Origin: Dendrophyllia cribrosa
Lineage: Eukaryota; Cnidaria; Anthozoa; Scleractinia; Dendrophylliidae
DNA length: 64,000 nucleotides
Reading direction: 5' to 3'
NCBI GenBank assembly: GCA_024195265.1
Contig: JAJLRJ010000010.1
Location: 34,426,176-34,490,175, forward strand
Under the pieces are notes generated by a model. It did no database searches, was not told the origin of the DNA, and saw nothing but the letters and a program-made list of their open reading frames with translations. This document shows positions 12,001 to 24,600 of the stretch, one piece after another (the stretch's first letter is position 1; each line of letters starts with the position of its first letter). Position numbers and translations under genes: made by a program.

Positions 12001-12640
12001 ATACCGTACAGTATCTAGACTAAAATGCAATACAAGAAAAATCTAACTCTTATTGTAAAATTCATTAATAATTCATAAGGGTACTAACAAATAGAAATGA
12101 GCCATTCCAATCACATGATTACCCTGTATAGGCCGATACAATCTTGATACAACTCACTAGTGGTTGTACCTAATTTGCATTCCAGATACAACTCACTAGT
12201 GGTTGTATCTAATTTACACGTGAATGTGAATTTCACAAGTTGTTTACTACATTCGCATCCGTGTTGTATCGGCACTATACATTCACTTGCCTTCGGCTCG
12301 TGATTGTATAGGCCGATACAACACTCCAGCTCATGTAGTAAACATTACTTACACCCTGGAACAGGGTCTTGAGTGAAGTAACAAAAAGATCTATTAAGAA
12401 GAATATATATTAAATAATATAATGGCTAAATTATTTAGCTGCTTTTACCTAGACTGAAAATACCTCGATCCAACTAAGAAAGTTAATATTAATATCCAGA
12501 CTAGTTCAATGGACACCATTTTAATGTGATTCTTTGATTTTTATGAAGATAACTGGAAGATCAGATTACTGGATTCTTGCATGTAAATTGTAGAAGGAAT
12601 GTTAACTTTTGTCAAACTAAGAAAAACAGTATTTTTTTTA
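9092..12640. other. AT-rich stretch between convergent genes; probably includes a long 3' UTR of the RING ligase
   Basis: No gene frame is seen. The part from about 10380 to 12640 is unusually free of recognisable transposons compared with the rest of the window, as expected for a transcribed 3' UTR on the minus strand. A minus-strand AATAAA (TTTATT on plus) near 10394 could end that transcript, which would make the UTR about 2.2 kb. The UTR extent is inference. Confidence 0.4.
12118..12330. repeat. repeat with inverted and tandem GATACAA motifs
   Basis: CTGTATAGGCCGATACAA-like sequence occurs near 12125 and again near 12306, with the reverse form TTGTATCGGC at about 12260. A 33-bp unit with GATACAACTCACTAGTGG is present twice in tandem (from about 12154 and 12186). 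It looks like a non-autonomous element inside the presumed 3' UTR. Confidence 0.5.
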
Positions 12641-15600
12641 CTAAACTGTCAAGGAGTTTGATGCTACACTAGCAGAAGTTGATGCAATGAGAGGAGTTGT
12701 TTCATCAGCATCACGAGTTGTTTCTCCTGAGCCTGCTTCTACATCATTTCTGTTTGCTCTGTTCCGTGATCTCTTGTCATTTGAAACAGGTCGCTTGCAA
12801 ACTGGGCAGGTACGCTTCCCTTCTGTCAGCCATGGGTCCACACACTTACAGTGGTATGCTTGAAACAAAGAACAAGTGATCAGATTACAAATTTATCTCA
12901 GTACACTTAAGTTGTTGGTACTCAAAACATCTTTCACAACGTTTCAGGAGTTAGACATGAATATTCCTGACTTGGAAATATTAAACAATTTGGGCTACAA
13001 AATCTTTTGCATAACCCTTTGACTCCCAAACATCAAATTTCAAGAAAAATCCCAAATTGCATTTCGTAAAATTTTGCAAAACAAAAGTACTAGCAAAGAT
13101 GTTTTATTTCAATGTTCATAGGATAGGCTTTTGTTGACTGACACAATATTTAATTGACTCTTTGTAAATGACTGAAAGCTCGACTTAGTGCACCTTTATG
13201 GGAGGTCTCCTCTTACGTGCTACAGTATGTAGTGCAAGGAGGTTTACTGTGCCTGTTTGCCTTGAAGTTCATGAATCAGGGTGGGTTCCATATTCCACAG
13301 AATTAATGTTGATCTCTAATAATCAGATTTTAGGAATACTAGAATGCAAAGTATATCTTGAATTGCTTGGGTGTTATCATTGGTTATATGATATCACAGT
13401 CAAAATGTCTTAACTTGAGAATAGTTTCATTGAATTTGTGAAGAAACACAGGGCAACACAGCACAAGGTTTGGCACCTTTTCAATCCCACAGAGCACAGT
13501 CACTTTTGCCCCAACTGCCAAGCGCTCTTTTTCAAGGTGATCTATGGCAATTTCAGTAGAAATCCACAAGGTGGTTCTTGGAGTACCACCAATCCAACAC
13601 ATGTTTAACGTGACAGAAGGCACAGTTTGGATGTGTTATTAAGTACCTACCATGCTCACAAGGAAGAATTCGCAGCCTTTCTCCATCTTTGTATTCCTCC
13701 AAACATATGGCACATACATCATAGTAATCATCACCTAAAATAAAAGCAGAAGAATAAGTGTTTACCTGAAGGTTATGTATGTTTATTTTTTACAGCTTTG
13801 AACTAAGAGAATTGCCTTACAAACAACCCAACTTATACAAAGTCAATAGTGGAGTCAGGTTATCGCTTAGCGGCTCCCCGCGGTAGACACAAAAACACAG
13901 TTGAATCATAGAATAAATAGGAGGCGGCATGTAAGTCTCGGGATGCCTCACAGGATTGGCTGAGAAAACAACAGAACAAACAACAGCACAATGAAACCTA
14001 GCCCTGAAAACAATACATCTGCATGATACCCACAATAGGCAACAAAAATAGTTGACACACTGTATAACAAAAACAGTTTTCGTGCCATATTTATCACTGT
14101 ATCTTTCCATTCACTACACTCTGCCGCATTAACCCTGTTCCCCCATCCAATGTTGTAGGATTGTAGTGACAGACCTGACTAAATGATACACAACATTGTC
14201 TGGGGGTTGGGGGTTGGGAATAGGGGGGTAGGGCTGAAATGCCTCTCGTCCTGAAGAAAATGGGGTTCAAAATGACAATGTGTTAACAATATTGTCGCCT
14301 ATTGCAGGTCCAATGAAATTGGAGATTCTTAAGAGGTGCATGGTATCTGATGCATAGAAGGGAATTGCAGTGCGGACAGTGACTCTTACTTCCACTGATT
14401 CTGGTTTGAACCAGGATTTGGTACCCATCAAAAAAATACTCAGAGCAAGGATGAGAACCAATAACAAACTCGACCAACATGTGGTCAGGAGACCTCAGGA
14501 TTCAAACCCGGCCATCTTGGAAGTCTGTCCTGCCACCACTGTTCCATCCCTGCTCTCCTGAGATTTGGGAAAAAACTGCCTGACAAATTATATTTCTCCT
14601 TTTGATTTCAACACTATTATTCAGCAGAGATGTAGAAACACCAGCTGGTCTATGACACTCAGTAAGGAAATATATTTCATTCTTGGAACTGAGAGAGAAT
14701 TTAATGGTGATACCAGTCCTCTGGCATGTGATTTATACATAGCAATGAGTTACAGAAAACAATACCCATTTATAAGTCACTAACCTTTTTTAAACTTTTT
14801 TGTAGGAATCTTTCTCAGATTGGTTGGTGAAAGCCGGTTACGTCGTTGCTCTAAATAATGTCTGTAGTAACGACTTATCTATATTACAAAAAAAAAGAGA
14901 TCAAGTGATAAATAAAGGTGAATTGAAGCAAGATTAATCAACCATCTCAAGCTAGGTGCTAATTCAATAAAGCCGCTTCGGCTTGCTTCGGCTCGCTTCA
15001 AATAAATTTGATTGTTTTTTGTAAACAACTTCATGTAGTCAAAAGGTAAGCTGTCCGGCTCAAACTTGCTCAGTGATTGGCTTAGACTACTGTCATGCTA
15101 CCCTCCAAATTTGGGGGGATTGAAAATAACGCAAATTTTTCCAAATGTTTTTCATCATCGTTCCTAAGGGAATGATATTTATAGGGCCCGTCCTGCAAGA
15201 GTTAAGGGCATACTTAACCCTATTCAGCCCGCGCTAACTTTCAACATTCATAACTTCTTTAATATGTATTCAAACGCCATCAAACTTTGTGACTTTTCCT
15301 AAAATTTATCTGGCAACAATTTCATATGACAATTTTTTGATCACATGACTTGACGTTTCCATGGCAACAAGATTTTGACAGCCATGTTTTTGGAAATTTG
15401 CATATTTATACCTTTGAATGAAGAAAAACAATGTTTATTGGTATAACTTTTGTATTTTTATGTCATTTAGCGTTTATTTATTGGTTTTGATTAATTTTGC
15501 GTCAATTTGGACTGTTTTTAGGAGGTTTTAAAAAAATTCAGAAATCCAAGATGGCGGATCCAAGATGGCGGCTGTATAACTAATTACCTAATAACTACGT

Positions 15601-18600
15601 CATATGACGGCATCGTTCCATTGTGCGGACCGCAAAGGAGACAGTTTTGGACGTACTATGTACCCTCTAGGTTTCATTGTCACAGCCTTAATGTTCTTGA
15701 AGTTACGAAGAGGGGGCACAATGTCCCCCCCCAAAAAAAAAACACTCACCATAAACATAGCCATCAAGATAAAGCAGATTCCCACGATGATTGCAAAGGG
15801 GATCATATAAAATTCATAATCCCATATAGGTGGATATTTCTGTCGATTGATATAGATTCTACTGTTCCTAAAAGAATAACAAAACAAAAACTGTTAATAA
15901 CTTTGGACAGTCAGTCAGTGTCACTCCTTTTCCTATAAACGATATATATTCATAAGCCTAGTGGCTAACCACTTCTGGAGTTAATAACCTGGTTTCTGTA
16001 GCATGAAGTGACTGGGATTATTACTACTCCCCCCATGGATGGGATGCTAGTCCATTGCAAGCTAGGTTACCCCCTAACATCATGTCGCTGGTACCCATTT
16101 ACACATCTGGGTGAAGAGAGACAGTGTCATAGAGCAAATTTTCTTGTCTAAGGAAACAACATGCAGAGTCTAGGCTCGAACCACTGACCTTCAGGTTGAA
16201 AGTCAGACGCATTAACCACTAGACCACCACACCTCTACTTTCCCACATAAAATAGAATATAGTCAAGCATTTGACAATAGGAAGGTATTTCCTAGGTTTA
16301 ACAAAAAGAAATACATTAACAGTCTAAATAACATAGAAAGTGACTTACGGATTGCTTTTAAAATCATTGAACTCCAAGACTTCACCAGTTGACTTAAGAT
16401 AAAAGAAAAAAAGCAATTGCTTAAATACCATTAAATAACTTAAAGTGCATATGAAGTAAAAAAAATATTTCCATGTTTTGATAGTGCTTTACTTTCTTTA
16501 TCTAAATTTGTGGGTTTCATCAAAAAGGTCCTTCCCATTGTGAAATTATTCGGCTTGAAAGTTTTGCATTTTCCGCCAGAAAGTGTCTCTATCGAGCGCG
16601 CGGCCAAAGCTATTGTATTACAAGGCTGTGACGTAGAAAATACTTCAACTCACGAGTATCATGGCGGCATTCTTTTGAAGAAACGAATCTCAAGTTTTTT
16701 CTACGTCATCAACACAATGGATTTCGAAACCTCGTTCCCAGTCTCCGGGACACTGATTTCTGCAAATTGTGCTACTTTGGACGGCAAAAAAGAGGCCTTA
16801 AATTTTTCTCTGACAAATTTCTTTTATCATTTCGAAATAAAGGCATAATAGCCTCCAAAAAAAGACAAAATAAAAAATTACTTCATATGCACTTTAAGAC
16901 TTGACAAAAAAGTTAATGAAGAGAGCTTTAAAAGGGTACCTACTGTACTTTGTTGAATGGAAATGGAAATACAGTTCAAAAAGACACTAGAGCAGTAAAC
17001 AACTTTTAAATTTTACTGTGCATTATAATTTGCAACCTCAGTAATGCATAAACAGTATATTAGCCACTTCACAAGTCATGCAGCACCAAATTTTTTATCA
17101 AGTTGAATGAAATCTTCTCTTTTAAACTTTAGGTTGTTTTAAAAGTTGTACTTTTTCTCTTCTCAATTGGTAAAATTGTTTAAAAAACAACTGGTTATTT
17201 TTACAAAACAATGTAAGCTGCTTTCCTTTTATTGACATCCACCAAAGTAAAGTTTGACAGTCCTGAATGAAGCGTGATGGGTTGTATGTTAATGGTATGT
17301 AACTGCTGTAAATAAATAACAAAAGAACTGAAGTCCTGCCAAGCATTTGGCACCGATTCTGTGCTTCTTTTGTTACACAAGTTATCTACCAAAATGACAC
17401 CATCAAGGCTGCAAATAACAGCCTGTCATCGGACAAATATCCGATAAATTTGTCATTTTGACTGGTGAAAGCTTAACCTGGCCTGACAGATGGACTGGGT
17501 AGCTCTGCTACAATTAAATTGTGAAACATGGTAAACTTTCCATAGTAACATGTGAGCACCTGGCACTATTCAGTGAATATAAACCATGCAGAACAAAATT
17601 GTCCAACCAGACTGAGTTCTTGTCAGGTCAATATTGTCCCTGGACTGACAAATGACTTGCTTAGAGAAGAAGATTATTTGCAGGCTTGCACCATGTAGTT
17701 TTGTGCTAAAAAGTTTCCTTACCTTTCCTACAAAAACAACTGGGATGCGAACCTTATCTCCATCTGTAAATAAAAGAACAATAAAAGAAATGTTGTTGAA
17801 TTTAATGATAACCCTTAAAATGCTTTCAGATTTGCAACCATGCAGAGGTTTGTCAAAAAGTAACCACACATTGTCTAATCTTAAGTGACAAAAAGACCTA
17901 ACACAAGGTTATCAGAAAAGTTTGAAGTAGACATCTGACTTTGAAAACTGGGTATACACCTTATTCCAAAATGGCGGCCATTTTATTATTCTTTTATATC
18001 CATGTAAATTAGCCCTCTTGGCCTCATTAGCATGTGCAAAATACAAAAGAATTTTCAAGTGAAAATGAGGCCATGAGGGCTAATTAACATGCATATAAAA
18101 GAATAATAAATTGGCCGCCATTTTGGAATAAGGTGTATACACTGTACAGTGGAATCCTGATTTTTAAAACCTCCAAGGGAAACAGGAATTGGTTCGAAAA
18201 ATCGGGAGTTCGAAAAATCGAAGGTGGTATTGACTGAAATCAAATCCAAGGGAAACGAGTTTTGGTTCAAATAATCGGGATTCCACTGTATATGTTTTAA
18301 AATGCCATCTCCTCAAAAGATCTGGCAAGAAAAAATTAGTATGGAAAGTTTTACAATACAAATGTAAAATGCAGTTAACGAAGCGTGATGTCCTAGGCCC
18401 CGTGGGGCACCTATTTGTACTGTACTTTGGAACAGCAACTCGGATATCAATGTACCATTGTTAATAACTTTTGTTGGAGCATTTCAACCTACAGTTTTAT
18501 TGTAGCATTTTGCAATCTTGTCCAGTTTGAATGGGGTTAGTTTCTAGAGAAACTGTGGTGCTGCGTCGGTGGGGGGATGAAACAAGGAATTTAGTTTTAT

Positions 18601-21600
18601 CGACTGAGTCGATAAGGTAAATTGACCACCGTAAAAAGATTCAAATAGCTGACGTTTCGAGCGCTAGCCCTTCGTCGGAGCGAATCAAGGAATTGTGGGT
18701 AGTGTGTGGTTTTATATAGTAAGCGGTGGAGCTACGTTATTGGTGGAAATTTGGTGACGTGAAAAACAAATGTAGATTAGCTGAATGAAAAGCGTTCGTT
18801 GATTCCGTGGGGTTTGAGAGTGCCGATTTGAAAGATGATTTTTTGTTCTAGGTTTTTACGGCTTTCTGTGTTACCCTGGTGTAGGGAAAGGCCGCAGATT
18901 GTCATGTGTTGTTTAGAATGGTTAGTAAGATTAAAATGGCGCGCGACTGGTTTGGATGCGTCTTTGTCATTTTTTTCAACGTCTCGGAGATGTTCACGAG
19001 ATGTTCGTCTCGGAGATGTTCACGAAAACGAAAACGGACAAAATAACAGGACCCAAACGATCTATTAAAATCACTGATCGTTTTACATGCACCTCCGTAA
19101 ATGTTATCTACTGCATTACATGTACTTTTTGCAAAAAGATATACATTGGCGAAACAGGGAGGAGACTGGGCGACCGTTTTCGTGAACATCTCCGAGACGT
19201 TGAAAAAAATGACAAAGACGCATCCAAACCAGTCGCGCGCCATTTTAATCTTACTAACCATTCTAAACAACACATGACAATCTGCGGCCTTTCCCTACAC
19301 CAGAGTAACACAGAAAGCCGTAAAAACCTAGAACAAAAAATCATCTTTCAAATCGGCACTCTCAAACCCCACGGAATCAACGAACGCTTTTCATTCAGCT
19401 AATCTACATTTGTTTTTCACGTCACCAAATTTCCACCAATAACGTAGCTCCACCGCTTACTATATAAAACCACACACTACCCACAATTCCTTGATTCGCT
19501 CCGACGAAGGGCTAGCGCTCGAAACGTCAGCTATTTGAATCTTTTTACGGTGGTCAATTTACCTTATCGACTCAGTCGATAAAACTAAATTCCGTTGTCC
19601 AGTTTGAGTTAGTCCTCATTTTCTCAGTGGCTAGATCAGAAAATACTCTATTCATGTCTCCCATTGCAAGGTTCACGCAGCTTGGGAGCCCTATAATCTT
19701 TTATTTCCTTTTTTGATGCTCAATTTTCTTGATTAAAAGGGATTTTTTCTTTTACCGTATTCCACACGTCACAGTGACTGATTTTCTCTACTTGGTGCAC
19801 TCAATGCTGCCCTAGGTTGCAGCTCGTAGCACTCTTGATTTTACAACCTGCCAATACTCTTCTCAATGCGCTGATGCTTTGCTGGCCTTACAGAGTGCAT
19901 GGCTGTGTAGCAACCCACATTTTATATTACACAACTCAAGGTGATTGGCAGTGAAACAAGAAAAATTCAATCCTGGAGTCCTTTCAGGTAGCCAGTACCC
20001 CTATTATTTTTTTGTAAATTTCAAAATTAATTGTAAAAACTTATGGCAGGCTCTGGGATAAAATAAAAATTGTTGTCGTTGTTGTTGTTGGAGTCAATCA
20101 TGGATGGGAATGTGCAGTGTACAGTGTAGTTCTAACTTTTGAGTCTGTGTCAACAAAATCCTAATGGTGTGACCAATTAAATGAAATCTCTGCAGCAGTA
20201 CTTTTGCATGGTATGTACCATTTGGGATTTTTCTAAAGTTTTGATTTTTGGTACTTTTGGGAGTTTAATCCTTTAAGCCCTAAGAGTGATCAGCATCAAA
20301 TTTCTCCTTGTACTATCAATGCCTTATCAATTAAAAAGGTCATGAGAATGAAGGACATGATCACACAAGATGAATTCCCTTGATATCTAAACAATAATTA
20401 TTTCTCCCCAATACTTCTATAGGAAACGTATAGGGACAAGAAATGAGAATTGAAATTTTGATATTAGGGCTCAAAGGGTTAAGGGTTAAAGTTAAAGCAC
20501 CTTCACACAAATCAGTTTCACCAATAATAAACACTTGCCTGCACCTCCTCCCATTGCCACAACTTCATCAGAGTCTAAACTCCTAATGATAGCGGCATCA
20601 AAACCCGCTTGTGTAGCCATGTAGCCCTAATTCAACCAAACAAAATAAAAACAAACTTAGTAATTGCCCCTTCTGGAGACATGGCAACTTGATTAAAATG
20701 TTCCAGGGTGGCAATCAAGGTGTTTGAGGCAAAGTGGTGTTAGTTGTGGTTAGCATGTTGGAGCTCAGATCTGAAGGTTGGTGGTTCAAGGATTGGCCAT
20801 TGTGTTTTTTTCTTAGACAAGAAGTTTTAGTTAAGGTTGCCTCTATCCACCCATAATGGGTACAGGTGACATAATAGTGAGGGTTACTAGCATCTTATCC
20901 ATGGGGGATTAGCGATACTCCTAGCTGATTTGGAACTGGGTTCAGCTCTAGCCGAGTGGACTGTCTGACTCCAGAGGAGGTAGCAATACTCCTAGTTGTT
21001 GCTTCATGCTACAGAAACCGGGTTTAGCTCTAGCCAAGTGGACTGCCTGGCTCCAGAGGAGATAGTAATACTCCTAGCTGCTTCAGGCTACAGGAACTGC
21101 GTTCAGCTCTAGCCAAGTGGACTGCCTGGCTCCAGAGGAGGTAGCAATACTCCTAACTGCTTCAGGCTACAGGAACTGGGTTCAGCTCTAGCTGAGTGGA
21201 CTGCCTGGCTCCAGGGGAAGAAGCAATACTCCTAGCTGCTTTGGGTTACAGAAACTGGGTCAAGATCTGGTTGTGTGTGAAGAAAGCAGCCAGGGAAAAT
21301 TGGTAGCTGGTGTGCTTAGTGAACATTTTGTTTTTCAATCAAAGTTACCTGAGCTCAAACACATAATTCTTGGCTTGCACTCATCTCATATCATGTCATA
21401 TCAAAATTCAAAAGAATTAAAAACAGATTTCCATTAAAAAATGTTTATGGAATTGTAGGGAGTTTAAAATGCCTACTACACATCTGGGCCTAATTTTGTA
21501 GTACAGTATTTTCACGGCTTATTTGAAATAGCATGACAATTGAAGGGCCGAGAGCATGTCCAGCCTATATGACTTTTTAGACCTTTTTTTATTTTTTCTC

Positions 21601-24600
21601 GCTCAAAATAGCTCAAAATAGCCTCATTTTATCGTATAGCGAATAATATCACAAGCCCTTGTCGAATTTGCGCTAACCCTAAGGAATTTGACCAATTTCA
21701 CCTGAAAAAAGCAGAGTTCTGGCCCTCCAGTGCTTTGATGGTACATTCAGAGCGCAATTTCGAAGCCATTTGAAAGCAGTTTGGCCGTGAGAATACGCGA
21801 CTGCAATACTTCTGACCAGTGCCAACAACTAAACGAAAATACCGTTATTTACGCACGCCTGGCTCGCTCATCTATCGTGAGCTCACTACGGCAACACATC
21901 GCCTCTGTAGCGTGTGTGTAAGCCAACGTGTATGAGGCCCGTCCGGTGATTGAAAGACATCATTAAGTCCGGAAATCCTTGAGTCTCTAGCACTTCTCAA
22001 AGAAACGAGTCGTGTTTCTTGTCCTTCCTTGTGTCTGAAGCGCCATTTAGCGCTCGAGGTGAAAAACGGACCTTGGTCGGGAAGACGAGCCGGCGGGAAA
22101 GTCTGGAATCACTTCGGATCAGAAAAGGGGCAGCGTTGAGAGTTGTGGGCCATTTCCCATCCCGTGCCGTGGTCGAAATGCCCGATATCCGAAGTGCTTT
22201 GAGACTTATAGTATTTTGCAATAACTTTCGGGCGGGAACTCCATTTCGGTTTTGTTGTAGGATTTCCCGACATGCTTTGCGACCGTGGTAGATGGGTCCG
22301 CTGTGCGTGGTCGGGCACTTGAAATACAGCTTTGGGCAGCTCGAAGTGAGTTGTTGCTGGCCGGCGGGAAGACGTTTCGCATTTGGAGTCTTTAATGCAA
22401 CATTAAATTCGATCTAAAAGGATTTTGAAATCGAGATACGCGTTTTGATGCGTATCAACCTTTTAATAATAAAACTTAGGCTGAAGTGAGCATGTGTTCG
22501 TCTGTGGTCTAGTGGTTTGGTCGGGAGATTTGCGCTCGGACAGCTCCGGGTTCGAATCACGCTCAGCATCATTTTTTTTTTTTTTTTCTTTCTTTCTTCG
22601 AACTGGACATTATGAAAGTGATTTACTTTTTTTGCGTTCGTCAAAATTCCTTACGTTTAATTTTACAAAAATATCGAACCGTGTCAGTGCGAAAACAGAA
22701 GCTTACCGCAATATTGCGTTACAATAGGAGCCTTTGATTGATTGATTTTTTTTTTTTTGAATACGGTATTTCTCGAAAACGACGGAAAAAACAACGGAAT
22801 AAAATTCGGAACAATGTTTTGCAACTAATTTCTAGTTCACATGCCAAAATTGGACAAATCTGAGCAAGAAAAAATAAAAAAAGGCCTAAAAAGTCATATA
22901 GGCTGGACATGCTCTCGGCCCTTCATATCTAAGCACACTAATCTGCTAATCTAATTATCTAAAGTTATTGTTATTCATAAAAGAAATCCCAAGGGGCATC
23001 TAGTACGGCAAAGACAAAATGCTGCAGGGTTTGTTTGAAAGGAACAACTCGTCATGAGCGGTTTAAAAGCAGTAAAACGAACAACTTGAGTGCTTTAAAA
23101 GCAGTGAAACGAAAAACTTGCGATTTTTGCGAGTTTCGCGAGTTTCTATTAAGTGAAACAAGCAACTAAAGCGGTTCAGCCGCAGTGAAATGAACAACTG
23201 GAGAGGTTTAAAAGCAGCGAAACAAACAACTTACGCTTTTTGCGAGAAACGTGGCTGTTTAGAGGCAGTAAAACAAACATCTTGTGAATTTTTCAAGTGA
23301 AACGAACAACTTTAGATGATTAAAAGCAGTGAAGCGAATAACTTGCGGTTTCGGGATTGCTGTTATGAATAATAATGACTTTAAATAATTAGATTAGCAG
23401 ATTAGTGTGTTTAGATATGAAGGGCCGAGAGCATGTCCAGCCTATATGACTTTTTAGGCCTTTTTTTATTTTTTCTCGCTCAAAATAGCTCAAAATAGCC
23501 TCATTTTATCGTATAGCGAATAATATCACAAGCCCTTGTCGAATTTGCGCTAACCCTAAGGAATTTGACCAATTTCACCTGAAAAAAGCAGAGTTCTGGC
23601 CCTCCAGTGCTTTGATGGTACATTCAGAGCGCAATTTCGAAGCCATTTGAAAGCAGTTTGGCCGTGAGAATACGCGACTGCAATACTTCTGACCAGTGCC
23701 AACAACTAAACGAAAATACCGTTATTTACGCACGCCTGGCTCGCTTATCTATCGTGAGCTCACTACGGCAACACATCGCCTCTGTAGCGTGTGTGTAAGC
23801 CAACGTGTATGAGGCCCGTCCAGTGATTGAAAGACATCATTAAGTCCGGAAATCCTTGAGTCTCTAGCACTTCTCAAAGAAACGAGTCGTGTTTCTTGTC
23901 CTTCCTTGTGTCTGAAGCGCCATTTAGCGCTCGAGGTGAAAAACGGACCTTGGTCGGGAAGACGAGCCGGCGGGAAAGTCTGGAATCACTTCGGATCAGA
24001 AAAGGGGCAGCGTTGAGAGTTGTGGGCCATTTCCCATCCCGTGCCGTGGTCGAAATGCCCGATATCCGAAGTGCTTTGAGACTTATAGTATTTTGCAATA
24101 ACTTTTGGGCGGGAACTCCATTTCGGTTTTGTTGTAGGATTTCCCGACATGCTTTGCGACCGTGGTAGATGGGTCCGCTGTGCGTGGTCGGGCACTTGAA
24201 ATACAGCTTTGGGCAGCTCGAAGTGAGTTGTTGCTGGCCGGCGGGAAGACGTTTCGCATTTGGAGTCTTTAATGCAACATTAAATTCGATCTAAAAGGAT
24301 TTTGAAATCGAGATACGCGTTTTGATGCGTATCAACCTTTTAATAATAAAACTTAGGCTGAAGTGAGCATGTGTTCGTCTGTGGTCTAGTGGTTTGGTCG
24401 GGAGATTTGCGCTCGGACGGCTCCGGGTTCGAATCACGCTCAGCATCATTTTTTTTTTTTTCTTTCTTTCTTTGAACTGGACATTATGAAAGTGATTTAC
24501 TTTTTTTGCGTTCGTCAAAATTCCTTACGTTTAATTTTACAAAAATATCGAACCGTGTCAGTGCGAAAACAGAAGCTTACCGCAATATTGCATTACAATA

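Larger units (their letters stand above)
18586..19593 (+). mobile_element. Penelope-like retroelement fragment arranged as a 1-kb palindrome
   Basis: 18586-19000 is an almost exact reverse complement of about 19176-19593 (the position sums stay at 38179). The right arm with the centre encodes the C-terminal GIY-YIG endonuclease of a Penelope-like element. The left arm is an inverted copy of the same 3' end. The centre holds a second short copy of GTCTCGGAGATGTTCACG, which marks the switch point. Penelope-like elements are known for inverted or tandem partial copies formed during insertion. Confidence 0.85.

Noticed and set aside
12641..12868. Separate small RING protein starting MFQAYHCKC
   Set aside because: It is the last exon of the ten-exon RING ligase read back into the intron; it lacks the first zinc ligands.
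15600..15887. 95-codon minus-strand frame taken as a single-exon membrane protein
   Set aside because: It is the transmembrane exon of the RING ligase (15750-15867) extended into introns.
16510..16848. 112-codon plus-strand frame
   Set aside because: Lies wholly inside a TTAA-flanked non-autonomous element and has no transposase motif.
18902..19273. 123-codon minus-strand frame
   Set aside because: Shadow of the palindromic Penelope-like element; the reverse-complement arms create open frames on both strands.
22019..22291. 90-codon frame repeated at 23896-24168 and 54983-55255
   Set aside because: Its repetition only reflects copying of the DNA element. It has no transposase motif and opposite-strand frames overlap it.
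22499..22566. Working tRNA gene
   Set aside because: The acceptor stem and the 3' half of the T stem do not pair, so it is a tRNA-derived relic.
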